A stretch of 64,000 nucleotides of DNA from Nostoc sp. NMS9 (GTDB taxonomy: Bacteria; Cyanobacteriota; Cyanobacteriia; Cyanobacteriales; Nostocaceae): positions 124,001 to 188,000 of the forward strand of contig NZ_JABXKL010000019.1 of assembly GCF_017114995.1 (NCBI RefSeq), given 5' to 3'. Under the pieces are notes generated by a model, which saw only the letters and a program-made list of their open reading frames with translations, was not told the DNA's origin and did not search any database. Positions 16,167-24,939 of the stretch are shown here, one piece after another. A program made the translations under genes and the position numbers. Position 1 is the first letter of the stretch; each line of letters starts with the position of its first letter.

Positions 16167-16392
16167 CGCAATTCCTGAAAAAACTTACTTTTCTATTATT
16201 AACAGATATAGAGCAGATGCCTGTGCCAACTTCAGGCTTTGGCAAGGCTGTAGATAAACGCGCCTCTGAGGTGTATTGCTTGAGAACGCTGGGTCAAGGT
16301 TACGGCGGATAGCTCTATCCTAGCACTGGGGCGTTACCAAGCGACTGGTTAGGGAAATGTAGGTAGGGAAAAACAGACAACAAAAATTTAAT

Positions 16393-17001
16393 TTATTTTT
16401 TTGGGGATGAAGAGGATGAATTACCACCTTCTCTGGGATAGGGAGAATCAACAAAACCCAACTCAAACAACTGTTTATAGGCTTTCTTACCTAAATCCCG
16501 TGTCGGGTTTTGACTCTTAATTATTTGAACTAATAACGGTACAGCTAATTCTGGCTGATTTTGTGCCCGATGTACCAATGCTAGCTGAAAGGTGGCTTCA
16601 TCTCGCTTTTGAGCTGTTAATAGAGCTTTTTGACGCTGAGAATCAGAAACTCTGTTGTCAATTCCCGAAAAGCTAGAATTTAACTCTTGATAAAAATTAG
16701 ATAGCTGATTATAAACTTGACGTGCTTCTTGCAGTTTCTTGGCAGCTAAGGGGTAGTTTTGAGCAGAAACGGCTTGTTCTGCATCTTTCACTAAGCGATC
16801 GCCACCTTCAATGCTCAAAAGGCTGTTACTTTGGGTTATGGGGCGGAGGTTATTAGGATCGTTGGGGTCAATGGGTTGTGGTTGGCTGGTAGTGCCTGGT
16901 GACTGTGATACCTGAGCATTCACAGGTGATAGCAGGCTAAGGACTGCTATAACTGATAAAACAGTACGGTGCATCAAGGTAACAGCGACAGCAGTGTTCA
17001 T
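16393..17001 (-). CDS. Exported hypothetical protein with TPR-like helices
   Basis: A 202-residue protein with an N-terminal signal peptide (HRTVLSVIAVLSLLSPVNA, cleavage probably after VNA at about residue 29). A Pro/Asn-rich linker follows, then helical repeats: DRLVKDAEQAVSAQNYPLAA, EARQVYNQLSNFYQEL and EATFQLALVHRAQNQPELAV, ending in a Ser-rich tail. It looks like a periplasmic or membrane-associated cyanobacterial protein with TPR-like helices. The function is unknown. The first ATG gives a long n-region; MHRTVLSV ten residues in is an alternative start. Confidence 0.65.
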   Translation of the reverse strand: MNTAVAVTLMHRTVLSVIAVLSLLSPVNAQVSQSPGTTSQPQPIDPNDPNNLRPITQSNSLLSIEGGDRLVKDAEQAVSAQNYPLAAKKLQEARQVYNQLSNFYQELNSSFSGIDNRVSDSQRQKALLTAQKRDEATFQLALVHRAQNQPELAVPLLVQIIKSQNPTRDLGKKAYKQLFELGFVDSPYPREGGNSSSSSPKK

Positions 17002-17662
17002 GGGATCAATTAGTGCGACAACTATATAAAAGAGTTATGGAAACTTCGGGTATCTTAACTCTGTTTTGGTCTTGGACAAAGCAAAGTTACATCCTAAGTA
17101 TCTCTGATTTAGACTAAAAATCAGTTTAATAGAGTTCCCATTACCCCTGTATACCAACTAACTTATATCGCTGTGATGAGCGATACCAACAGGGGAGTGC
17201 GTCACCATCTGCTTAACTACCGACTTTCCTCCCCAATAATTATCTCAGGTTAACTGGGATATTTGGCAGGAGGATTTTCCCAAAGCACTGCTTGAAGTCT
17301 TTGCGTAGGCGTAGCCCGCCGTAGGCATCGCACCAAACTAGTTCAGAATAGCGATGTCTTCAGTCGGCGCTTCCCAACTTTTATTTAACTCTCTGATCAA
17401 ATAGTGAAAATATTTATCATCAAGCAATTCAGTAGTTTGCAGACAATTAATTAGCTATTGGCTCAAAAAAATGCCAATTTGGCTGAATATATCATCAATA
17501 GAGGGTAATCTATAGATTATATACATACTCAAAGGTTGCAAAACACCACTAATCTTTTGTGACTTACTCAGGATGAATATAGCAGTTAGTAATTAGTGTC
17601 ATATATTGAAAAGGTGCAGTTTCTAAATTATGTACGGTCAATGATTATGAGGTTTGACTGTA
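17002..17662. other. Intergenic region with a short dispersed repeat
   Basis: About 660 bases separate two minus-strand genes. At about 17297-17330 there is a GC-rich stretch containing GCGTAGGCGTAGCCCGCCG followed by TAGGCATCGC, a palindromic repeat frequent in Nostoc genomes. The rest is AT-rich. I see no coding frame with family similarity. The plsC neighbour ends at 17663, and the promoter of the exported protein lies at the left end. Confidence 0.5.
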
Positions 17663-18418
17663 TCAAGAATTAGTAATTTCTGCAAATGCGTGGTTAGTAA
17701 CTTTTGTTTCTTGATGGCTCAATTGTTGCAGTGCCTTTGCTAAATCAGTTGTGATGTTTTTTGCATCTTGTTTTATACAGCCATTCATGTAATCCGCGAC
17801 TCTGATTGGGGAGCCAATGTCAATACTCACATCTGTACCCCAATTGGGATAAGGTTGGCTGTAGTTAATGCCTATGGGTATAATTTTGACTCCCAGCCCG
17901 GAATGACTAGATTCAGCACTCAAAGCAAGACGAGCAATTCCTGGCTTCAACTGGTGAACTTGGCCATCACGAAAAATGTTACCTTCTGGAAAGATCACCA
18001 GGGTTTTTTGCTGCTGAAGTAGTTCTACTCCATGTCGCAGCGTGCGGATTGACGGATGCTTAGAATTTACAGGAAATCCCCCTAAACGTCGAACAAACCA
18101 GCCTTGCAAACCTTGGCATTCGTCAATAGTCACCATAAATCGCAAGTCTTGCTTTCTTAGACAAGCGGTAGCGTAGGGTACAAGCAAGGCATCCCAACGC
18201 GCCCGATGTGTAGGCGCAAGAATTACAGGCCCAGTTGTGGGGATATTTTTTTGTCCGGTTATTCTAATTTGTCCAAAGAATAATGGTAATAGGCAGTGAC
18301 GCCCTAATAAATATGCCAGGGGACTTAACCAAGGAGAAACCCTTGAGGTAGTACCAGCTATCTGAGGATTTGCTGGGGTTTGCTGGCAGGTATCGGATGA
18401 AGAGTAAAATTCCATCAT
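17663..18418 (-). CDS. 1-acyl-sn-glycerol-3-phosphate acyltransferase (PlsC family)
   Basis: A 251-residue PlsC-family acyltransferase that would acylate lysophosphatidic acid to phosphatidic acid at the membrane. The HX4D catalytic motif is HRARWD (His71, Asp76), an FVRRLGGFPVN block II follows, and IFPEGNIFRDG (about 140-150) binds the acceptor phosphate. A weak hydrophobic segment near 30-50 may associate with the membrane. The HRARWD form differs from the usual NHXSXXD, as in several cyanobacterial paralogues, so the substrate could differ from canonical PlsC. Confidence 0.85.
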   Translation of the reverse strand: MMEFYSSSDTCQQTPANPQIAGTTSRVSPWLSPLAYLLGRHCLLPLFFGQIRITGQKNIPTTGPVILAPTHRARWDALLVPYATACLRKQDLRFMVTIDECQGLQGWFVRRLGGFPVNSKHPSIRTLRHGVELLQQQKTLVIFPEGNIFRDGQVHQLKPGIARLALSAESSHSGLGVKIIPIGINYSQPYPNWGTDVSIDIGSPIRVADYMNGCIKQDAKNITTDLAKALQQLSHQETKVTNHAFAEITNS

Positions 18419-18531
18419 GACGGATGCAGCTGATTGACGGGTAAAAATTTAACGAAAAGCCTGATTAGTTACACCGTAGATTCTCTTGTGTGACTTGTGT
18501 CGTACTAGATGGACAGTTTTACCTCTGTCTG

Positions 18532-19017
18532 TTAGTTTACCCTACGCCGCCTAGTAGCAAACCAAGTCTGTAATTGCTGACGACAAGCTGACTCTAGAAT
18601 GCCTCCGATTACTTGGAGACGGTGATTAGAAGCAGCACTATCGGGGATGTTAATAACTGTACGAATTGCGCCAGTTTTTGTATCGTCTACTCCATATACC
18701 AGTAGTCCTAGTCGTGATTGGACGATCGCACCTGCACACATCGGGCAAGGTTCGAGAGTTACATACAGAGTGCATTCATTAAGATGCCAATTTTGTAAAG
18801 TTGTTGCCGCTGTCTTGATAGCGAGAATTTCCGCATGAGCAGTAGGGTCTTTGTCGCGCTCTTTTCTGTTTTCTCCTTGTGCTAGCAAATTGCCTGTTGA
18901 ATCAATGATAACAGCACCTACAGGGATTTCACCTGCTTCACCTGCTGTTTGTGCTAATTCTAGGGCATAACTCATCCATTGTTGATGTATAAGATATTCT
19001 GTATACTTAGTTAGCAT
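18532..19017 (-). CDS. tadA: tRNA adenosine(34) deaminase TadA
   Basis: The zinc-dependent deaminase that converts A34 to inosine in tRNA-Arg(ACG). The catalytic motif HAEIL (His61, Glu63) and the zinc ligands in LEPCPMCAGAI (Cys91, Cys94) are intact. The start at 19017 (MLTKYTEYLIHQQWM) is preferred. The frame extends to 19098, but those residues come from a repeat-like intergenic stretch and are not part of the family. From the chosen start the length is 161 residues, typical of TadA. The C-terminus ends in TRRRRVN. Confidence 0.93.
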   Translation of the reverse strand: MLTKYTEYLIHQQWMSYALELAQTAGEAGEIPVGAVIIDSTGNLLAQGENRKERDKDPTAHAEILAIKTAATTLQNWHLNECTLYVTLEPCPMCAGAIVQSRLGLLVYGVDDTKTGAIRTVINIPDSAASNHRLQVIGGILESACRQQLQTWFATRRRRVN

Positions 19018-19204
19018 ATTCTTATCAAGAAAGGCAGTCTTGCTGGAGGCAGAAGGAATACTGCTTTCTGCTCTCTGCCGTAACCTTTTATAGAGCAAGA
19101 GTTTAAGACAAGAATACCAAATTAAAATTTGGTGGCTCTCTCAACAGCAGGGGGTCTGAATTCCCAACTGAGGTAAAACCTCCTGCCTCCTGCCTCCTTC
19201 AATG

Positions 19205-19519
19205 CTAAATAGCCGCTTGGGCTAAAAGGGGATCGAGTTGACTTTGTGTGTCTAATTGATAGAGGTCATCGCAGCCGCCAATGTGCTGGTTATTGATAAA
19301 AATTTGTGGTACGGTACGGCGACCATTGGCGCGTTCTGCCATTTTAGCTCTGGCTGCTGCGTCGCCGTCGATTTTGTATTCAGTAAAATTTACACCTTTC
19401 CACCACAGCAGTATCTTGGCACGAATGCAGTAAGGACAAGTTTGCCAAGTGTAAAGTTCGACATTGGCTTTGACTCGCTCTGGATGGCGATTTAAAAGGG
19501 GATTAAGAAAGTCCAGCAT
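19205..19519 (-). CDS. grxC: Glutaredoxin 3 (dithiol)
   Basis: A dithiol glutaredoxin with the CPYC active site (Cys28, Cys31 from the start at 19519), a TVPQIFINNQHIGGCDDL glutathione-binding segment and total length of 104 residues. It reduces disulfides and glutathionylated proteins in the cytoplasm. The start MLDFLNPLL at 19519 is preferred over an upstream Met at 19534. An extra Cys follows the GG of the GGCDD motif, which is common in this family. It is flanked by a DUF981 membrane-protein gene in the same orientation. Confidence 0.93.
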   Translation of the reverse strand: MLDFLNPLLNRHPERVKANVELYTWQTCPYCIRAKILLWWKGVNFTEYKIDGDAAARAKMAERANGRRTVPQIFINNQHIGGCDDLYQLDTQSQLDPLLAQAAI

Positions 19520-19567
19520 ATTAATCTTAAGCAAGGTTTTAACTATGTCTCTAGCCTAGATCATTGC

Positions 19568-20140
19568 TTACCGCATCGGCGCTGGAACCCACTTTTGGAA
19601 ACTCTCTAAATGATTCCAGTAAGATAAATATCCTGTCAATGCCCAGATTAGAGCGGCTACTATTAGCACTACTACGCCAATTAGCCGCCAAGTTCGGTTG
19701 GTTTTCCAATAAAGAGTTGGCGCTGCAAAAATACCGCCTAATCCAGTTAAAATAAAGCCGATTCCCGATAAAAGCGGTTGCTTTGTCAAATTCAAGTTGA
19801 TGATGCGGATACCCACTATGATCGCAACTGCACCAGCAAAGAAGCCATAAATTGCTATTGTCAATAAATCCCAACCTTGAGCCAGGGCGATCGCAGCCGC
19901 AACAAGTAAAATACCAAATAAGATACTTGTTTCACCGAAGGCAATGTTAAAGCTACCTATTACTGGCCAGGTGAAGCTCATGTGTAAACCAGTTGTTAAG
20001 GCTATAGCCCCAGTAATTCCAAATCCCGGAATCCACTGTCTTTGGCTAGAACTATCTATACCACGATACACATAGTCAGCGAGTAGAAATAACCCAGCTA
20101 CCATGTTGATTAACATTAGTGTGATGTAGTCGATAAACAC
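19568..20140 (-). CDS. DUF981 family membrane protein
   Basis: A 190-residue integral membrane protein with about six hydrophobic helices: ITLMLINMVAGLFLLADYVY, ITGAIALTTGLHMSF, SILFGILLVAAAIALAQGW, LTIAIYGFFAGAVAIIVGI, LLSGIGFILTGLGGIF and LIGVVVLIVAALIWALTGYL. The N-terminal NMVAGLFLLADYVYRG and the GLHMSFTWPVIGSFNIAFGE loop match the DUF981 family. The function is unknown. It lies 49 bases before grxC on the same strand and may be cotranscribed. Confidence 0.8.
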   Translation of the reverse strand: MFIDYITLMLINMVAGLFLLADYVYRGIDSSSQRQWIPGFGITGAIALTTGLHMSFTWPVIGSFNIAFGETSILFGILLVAAAIALAQGWDLLTIAIYGFFAGAVAIIVGIRIINLNLTKQPLLSGIGFILTGLGGIFAAPTLYWKTNRTWRLIGVVVLIVAALIWALTGYLSYWNHLESFQKWVPAPMR

Positions 20141-20259
20141 GATTACCTCAGAAAAAGGTGAGAAAAGTGGGAAAAGTTGGATGTTTTGTATGAACCTTTG
20201 ATTATCCTGTCTCCAGCTTGATACATTATTGTTGCAGTCAATTTCGCAGTTGCAAGCTC

Positions 20260-20481
20260 ATGAAGACTAGTCAATACTTCTTGCGGAAAATCAAAGCTCT
20301 AACAGCCGACAAACAAGAAAACCTGCAAGCTCCTCTATTCGAGGAACTATCAGACTCCGAAACCATCAAAATCGTCGGGGGCATAGGTCTCTCGGAGGCA
20401 ATAGAGACACTCGAGAGACGGTTCTTGGGGGAGGTCCCACTGGTGGTCCCACTCGACTTGATCCCACTCGACTTAGAATAA
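20260..20481 (+). CDS. Candidate peptide precursor with double-glycine leader (orphan RiPP-like)
   Basis: A 73-residue peptide from an ATG at 20260. The N-terminus is basic (MKTSQYFLRKIKAL), followed by an acidic leader, LFEELSDSETIKIVGG, that closely resembles bacteriocin-type double-glycine leaders cut by C39 peptidases. The putative core after Gly41 has 32 residues and ends in a quasi-repeat VPLVVPLDLIPLDLE, encoded by repeated CCCACTCGACTTGAT-like DNA. The core has no cysteine and few Ser/Thr, so lanthionine chemistry is unlikely. No modification or export gene is adjacent. The GC content is higher than the flanks. The function is inferred from the leader alone. Confidence 0.55.
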   Translation: MKTSQYFLRKIKALTADKQENLQAPLFEELSDSETIKIVGGIGLSEAIETLERRFLGEVPLVVPLDLIPLDLE

Positions 20482-20939
20482 TCGAATTATCTCACACCCG
20501 CACATCAAACCTACAACCTCGATTTGCTTGGACGAATTTCTGTACCAATAAGTGCTAGTTCGGGGCGTGACTCGCTTCTCTACAAGACGCTGCGCGAACG
20601 CTCAAATTCAAAAGTCATTCATCCAAATGTTTTGCCCAGTTGTAAAAAAGCTGGATGCCACTCCCTATCGGGAAGTCAAAAGTCAAAAACAGTCTTTACT
20701 TTTTCTGTGTATAAAACATCTACAGTGTACACACATCTCTCTACAAAACCAAAATCGTTGTAGATCCTCCTAAATCCTCCTTAAATAATGAAAATTATTG
20801 AGAATAGTGTCAATAAATATGAAGTTGACACTTCGTTAACATTTGTAATCGAAAATTGGTAACCGCCCTTTGGTAGACTTAAAGACTGAAATAGCCAGAT
20901 AAAGCGGCAGAAATTCAAGCAGTTGAGAGGGCAGACTCT
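20482..20939. other. Intergenic region with REP-like repeat, upstream of glpX
   Basis: At about 20568-20602 there is a copy of the dispersed repeat (CTTCTCTACAAGACGCTGCG, then CGAACGCTC). The remainder up to the glpX GTG is AT-rich and should contain its promoter. The short open frames in it use repeat sequence and show no family similarity. Confidence 0.55.
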
Positions 20940-21977
20940 GTGGAAAATACACTTGGGTTAGAGATTATTGAAGTAGTAGAGCAAGCCGCGATCGCATCCG
21001 CAAAGTGGATGGGTAAAGGTGAAAAAAACATCGCTGACCAGGTAGCTGTGGAAGCTATGCGGGAGCGGATGAATAAAATCTATATGCGCGGTCGCATTGT
21101 GATTGGGGAAGGCGAACGCGACGATGCGCCTATGTTATACATTGGGGAAGAAGTTGGTATTTGCACCCAACCAAATGCCAGTAGTTTGTGTAACCCTGAT
21201 GAACTAATTGAAATTGATATCGCCGTTGACCCCTGTGAAGGTACGAACTTGGTAGCTTATGGACAACCTGGTTCAATGGCTGTGTTGGCAATTTCTGAAA
21301 AGGGTGGATTATTTGCTGCTCCTGACTTTTACATGAAGAAGTTAGCAGCACCTCCCGCAGCTAAGGGCAAGGTAGACATCAACAAGTCAGCCACAGAAAA
21401 CCTGAAGATTCTCTCTGAGGTTTTAGACCGGGGTATTGATGAACTTGTAGTAGTAGTCATGAAGCGCGAACGCCATAACGATTTAATTAAAGAAATCCGT
21501 GAGGCTGGAGCGAGAGTCGCCCTAATTTCAGATGGTGATGTGGGTGCAGCTATAAGCTGTGGTTTTGCTGGAACTAATATCCACGCACTGATGGGTATCG
21601 GTGCGGCTCCTGAAGGTGTAATCTCGGCAGCAGCAATGCGTGCTTTGGGTGGACATTTCCAAGGTCAACTGATCTACGACCCCGCAGTAGTAAAAACAGG
21701 TCTGATTGGAGAAAGCAAAGAAGCTAACCTTGATCGTTTAAAGTCTATGAATATCAATGACCCCGATAAGGTCTATGATGCTCATGAACTAGCATCTGGT
21801 AAAACTATTCTGTTTGCTGCTAGCGGCATTACCAGTGGTAATCTCATGCAAGGTGTACGTTTCTTCAAGGACGGGGCAAGAACTCAAAGCTTGGTTATTT
21901 CCAACCAGTCGAAAACTGCTCGATTTGTTGACACAATTCACTTGTTTGGTGAACCAAAAGTTCTCCAACTGAACTAA
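20940..21977 (+). CDS. glpX: Class II fructose-1,6-/sedoheptulose-1,7-bisphosphatase
   Basis: A 345-residue GlpX-type phosphatase, the bifunctional F/SBPase of the cyanobacterial Calvin cycle. Metal and substrate motifs are clear: [14 protein letters not shown] (about 55-68), [20 protein letters not shown] (about 98-117) and [10 protein letters not shown] (about 196-205). A GTG start with the conserved [13 protein letters not shown]-terminus is used. Related enzymes are AMP- and redox-regulated. It sits directly upstream of hemA, an order I associate with other Nostocales. The short gap of 240 bases contains small direct repeats. Confidence 0.95.
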   Translation: MENTLGLEIIEVVEQAAIASAKWMGKGEKNIADQVAVEAMRERMNKIYMRGRIVIGEGERDDAPMLYIGEEVGICTQPNASSLCNPDELIEIDIAVDPCEGTNLVAYGQPGSMAVLAISEKGGLFAAPDFYMKKLAAPPAAKGKVDINKSATENLKILSEVLDRGIDELVVVVMKRERHNDLIKEIREAGARVALISDGDVGAAISCGFAGTNIHALMGIGAAPEGVISAAAMRALGGHFQGQLIYDPAVVKTGLIGESKEANLDRLKSMNINDPDKVYDAHELASGKTILFAASGITSGNLMQGVRFFKDGARTQSLVISNQSKTARFVDTIHLFGEPKVLQLN

Positions 21978-22217
21978 TTTTTAGGGAATGGGGAATGTTA
22001 AAAGTAGAGGTAAAGCATTTAGAAAGAAATTTTTCTATAAAACGGAAAAATATTCACCCAAATGCTTCATCGTTACACTAGTTAGTAGTTAGTATTTAGT
22101 GATTAGTTATTGTTTATTGGTTGGAAAAACTATCAACCAATAAATAATAATTCCCCATTCCCTATTCTCACTCAATCCCCGATTGCCAACTACCAATTAG
22201 TAACTACGATTTAGCAA

Positions 22218-23504
22218 ATGAATATAGCAGTGGTGGGGTTAAGCCATAAAACAGCCCCAGTAGAAGTCCGGGAAAAACTGAGCATTCCAGAACCACAAAT
22301 TGAAAGTGCGATCGCTCAACTGGCCAGCTATCCCCATATTGACGAAGTTGCAATTCTTAGTACTTGTAACCGCCTGGAAATTTATATTGTTACCAGTGAA
22401 GCAGACCAAGGTATCCGGGAAGTAACGCAGTTTCTTGCGGAATACAGTAAATTACCCGTGCTTTCTCTACGACAACACTTGTTTATGCTGCTGCATGATG
22501 ATGCAGTAATGCACGTTATGCGGGTAGCCGGTGGTTTAGATAGTCTGGTACTCGGAGAGGGTCAAATTCTGGCTCAGGTGAAGACTACTCACAAACTGGG
22601 ACAGCAATATAGCGGTATAAAAACCATTTTGAATCGATTATTTAAACAAGCACTGACAGCTGGTAAGCGGGTTCGTACTGAAACTAGTATTGGTACTGGC
22701 GCTGTCTCTATCAGTTCGGCAGCTGTGGAGTTAGCACAAATTAAAGTGGCAAATTTAGCAGCTTGTCGAGTGGTAATTCTGGGTGCTGGTAAAATGTCGC
22801 GGCTGCTGGTGCAACACCTACTTTCTAAAGGTGCTGTGGAAATTAGTATTGTAAATCGCTCTCGCGATCGCGCCCAAGAATTAGCAAAGCTGTTCCCTCA
22901 ACAACCGATAAAAATTCATCCACTATCGGAAATGATGGCTGTAATTGCCGATAGTGATTTGGTGTTTACAAGTACTTCGGCAATAGAGCCAATACTTGAC
23001 CGTGCCAAATTAGAAATGGTTTTAGAAGTTCAGCGCTCTTTAATGTTATTTGATATTTCTGTGCCGCGTAATGTTCATGCGGATGTAAATGAATTGGAAA
23101 ATGTGCAAGCGTTTAATGTAGATGATTTGAAGGCAGTAGTAGCGCAAAACTACGAAAGCCGTCGGAAGATTGCACAGGAAGCCGAGCGACTTTTAGAGGA
23201 AGAAGTGGAAGCCTTTGATATTTGGTGGCGCTCTCTTGAAACTGTTACCACTATTAGCTGTCTGCGAAATAAAGTCGAAACCATCCGCGAACAAGAGTTA
23301 GAAAAAGCTTTGTCGAGATTGGGTTCGGAATTCGCTGAAAAACATCAAGAGGTAATTGAAGCATTAACGCGGGGAATTGTCAATAAAATTTTACATGACC
23401 CGATGGTGCAATTGCGATCGCAGCAAGATGTTGAAGCTAGACGGCGCTGTATGCAAACTCTGCAAATGCTGTTCAATCTTGATGCAGAGGAACAGTTTAG
23501 TTAA
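22218..23504 (+). CDS. hemA: Glutamyl-tRNA reductase
   Basis: A 428-residue HemA that reduces glutamyl-tRNA(Glu) to glutamate-1-semialdehyde with NADPH, the committed step to heme, chlorophyll and bilins. The catalytic Cys50 is in [23 protein letters not shown] follows at about 104, the NADPH-binding motif [13 protein letters not shown] is near 185, and the dimerisation domain is C-terminal. The length is standard. It is preceded by glpX and followed by a perfect 13-bp terminator hairpin. A damaged copy of its last about 95 bases lies 1.3 kb downstream. Confidence 0.96.
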   Translation: MNIAVVGLSHKTAPVEVREKLSIPEPQIESAIAQLASYPHIDEVAILSTCNRLEIYIVTSEADQGIREVTQFLAEYSKLPVLSLRQHLFMLLHDDAVMHVMRVAGGLDSLVLGEGQILAQVKTTHKLGQQYSGIKTILNRLFKQALTAGKRVRTETSIGTGAVSISSAAVELAQIKVANLAACRVVILGAGKMSRLLVQHLLSKGAVEISIVNRSRDRAQELAKLFPQQPIKIHPLSEMMAVIADSDLVFTSTSAIEPILDRAKLEMVLEVQRSLMLFDISVPRNVHADVNELENVQAFNVDDLKAVVAQNYESRRKIAQEAERLLEEEVEAFDIWWRSLETVTTISCLRNKVETIREQELEKALSRLGSEFAEKHQEVIEALTRGIVNKILHDPMVQLRSQQDVEARRRCMQTLQMLFNLDAEEQFS

Positions 23505-23515
23505 ATTAAATAACC

Positions 23516-23549
23516 AGAACCCCAACTTGTGGTGAGAAGTTGGGGTTCT
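23516..23549 (+). terminator. Stem-loop after hemA
   Basis: AGAACCCCAACTT (23516-23528) and AAGTTGGGGTTCT (23537-23549) form a perfect 13-bp stem with an 8-base loop, 11 bases after the hemA stop. A T-run is lacking, so termination may be imperfect. Confidence 0.65.
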
Positions 23550-23577
23550 GAGCCAATCGGTTTGAAATTAGATATAC

Positions 23578-23605
23578 TTCTAATTAGACATCTATCTAAT
23601 TAGAA
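23578..23605 (+). promoter_or_regulatory. Likely autoregulatory operator of the ArsR-type gene
   Basis: TTCTAATTAGA (23578-23588) and TCTAATTAGAA (23595-23605) form a perfect 11-base inverted repeat with a 6-base spacer, ending 7 bases before the ATG. A related half-site, AAATTAGATATA, lies just upstream. The position over the ribosome-binding region suggests repression by the encoded regulator. Confidence 0.6.
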
Positions 23606-23612
23606 ATTAGTT

Positions 23613-24179
23613 ATGCAACCAGAGCAATTTAACATCTTACTGCGCTTTTTCAAGGCATTAGCGGATGATAGCCGATTGAAGATTGTAGGTATTTTGGCGA
23701 ATCAGGAATGCAGCGTCGAAGAATTAGCGGTGCTACTGCAACTCAAGGAACCGACGGTATCCCATCATTTAGCGAAACTTAAGGAGCTAAATTTGGTGAC
23801 AATGCGTCCCGAAGGCAATAGCCGTCTATATCAATTGGATAGCGAAGCTTTGCAAAGCATCAGTAAGGAAATTTTCACACCTGAGAAAATAGCATCTTTG
23901 ATAGAGGATGTGGATACTGAAGCTTGGGAAAGTAAAGTGTTGAAAAATTATATAGAAGACGATACTCAACGCCTCAAAGAAATTCCTGCTAGTCGCAAAA
24001 AGCGCCTAGTAATTCTCAAGTGGTTAGCAAACCAATTTGAAGTGGGAATCAACTACCCTGAACGCCTGGTAAATGACATTCTCAAACGCTACCATCCTGA
24101 CTGCGCCACCCTGCGGCGAGAGTTGATTGGTTATCAGTTAATGCAGCGAGAGAATGGGGTTTATTGGCGTACAACATAA
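23613..24179 (+). CDS. ArsR-type winged-helix regulator with DUF2087 domain
   Basis: A 188-residue transcriptional regulator. Residues about 5-80 form the ArsR winged helix (RFFKALADDSRLKIVGILAN, LKEPTVSHHLAKLKELNLV, RPEGNSRLYQLD). The C-terminal part (about 125-188: RKKRLVILKWLANQFEVG, DCATLRRELIGYQLM) matches DUF2087, often fused to such repressors. No metal-binding ELCVCDL motif is present, so the ligand is unknown. A palindromic operator overlaps the translation start region, which suggests autoregulation. The gene lies in a block bracketed by hemA tail sequences, so it may have been inserted. Confidence 0.85.
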   Translation: MQPEQFNILLRFFKALADDSRLKIVGILANQECSVEELAVLLQLKEPTVSHHLAKLKELNLVTMRPEGNSRLYQLDSEALQSISKEIFTPEKIASLIEDVDTEAWESKVLKNYIEDDTQRLKEIPASRKKRLVILKWLANQFEVGINYPERLVNDILKRYHPDCATLRRELIGYQLMQRENGVYWRTT

Positions 24180-24199
24180 CAATAATAGGTTGTATCTTT

Positions 24200-24792
24200 A
24201 TGCAGTTAGAAACACAAAAATTCTATTACACACCTGAAGAGTATTTAGAAATTGAAGAAAAGGCAGAATATAAAAGCGAATACCGTGATGGAGAAATTGT
24301 ACCGATGACGGGTGGCACTACAAATCATAATAAAATTGCAGGCAACTTTTATGCTTATTTTAAGTTTGGTTTGAGAGGCAAGAATTATGATGTTTATATT
24401 GGTGACGTGCGTTTTTGTGGATACCCCGTTATCGGCAGCATACATATCCTGATGTGATGGTGATTGAGGGACAACCTATTTATACAGGAACCAGCACAAC
24501 AACGGTGATGAATCCGATGTTAATTGCTGAAGTTTTATCTAAATCGACTAAAAATTATGACCAAGGCGACAAGTTTCTTTATTATCGCTCTATTGCAGAA
24601 TTCAAGGAATATATTTTAATTGACCAATATCAGTATCATGTGATGCAGTATGTAAAAACTGCGAAAAGTCAATGGTTATTTACTGAATTTGAACATGAAT
24701 CTACAACTTTATCACTGCAAACGGTTGATTTTCAAATTGAATTGCGCGACCTTTTCGAGCAAATCAATTTTGCAGAAAATAATGAAGATTAA
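24200..24792 (+). pseudogene. Uma2 family endonuclease gene with a frameshift
   Basis: Two overlapping frames together encode one Uma2 (DUF820) protein of about 197 residues. The first gives KFYYTPEEYLEIEEKAEYKS to VYIGDVR. After a T5 run at about 24411-24415 the second frame continues LWIPRYRQHTYPDVMVIEG, then EVLSKSTKNYDQGDKF, YYRSIAEFKEYILID. One inserted T or two deleted Ts would restore it. The PD-(D/E)XK-like residues (PDVMV, EVLS) are intact in the second half. Uma2 proteins are abundant, of unclear function, in cyanobacteria. It could also be a homopolymer sequencing error. Confidence 0.75.
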
Positions 24793-24803
24793 AATAATGG
24801 TGT

Positions 24804-24878
24804 AATTGCGATCGCAGCAAGATATGCAAACTCTGCAAATGCTATTCAATCTGGATGCAGGGGAGCAGTTTAGTTAAA
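24804..24878 (+). repeat. Partial duplicate of the hemA 3' end
   Basis: The 75 bases match the end of hemA (from about 23410 to 23505), with a clean 21-base gap where the ATGTTGAAGC stretch should be and three substitutions. They include the shared HIP1 site and the TTTAGTTAAA stop region. A terminator-like hairpin follows. This brackets the ArsR/Uma2 block. Confidence 0.85.
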
Positions 24879-24894
24879 CTCAACAACAAGCAAA

Positions 24895-24923
24895 ATCTCC
24901 GACTTCTGTAAAAAGTCGGAGAT
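24895..24923 (+). terminator. Stem-loop after the hemA tail copy
   Basis: ATCTCCGACTT (24895-24905) pairs with AAGTCGGAGAT (24913-24923) in a perfect 11-bp stem with a 7-base loop, between the plus-strand Uma2 remnant and a minus-strand Uma2 gene. It may serve both directions; I speculate it was the original hemA terminator. Confidence 0.6.
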
Positions 24924-24939
24924 CGAAACTTTTCGATTT

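Noticed and set aside
20524..20763. Open frames between the double-glycine peptide and glpX
   Set aside because: They run through the dispersed REP-like repeat and have no family similarity or consistent codon use.
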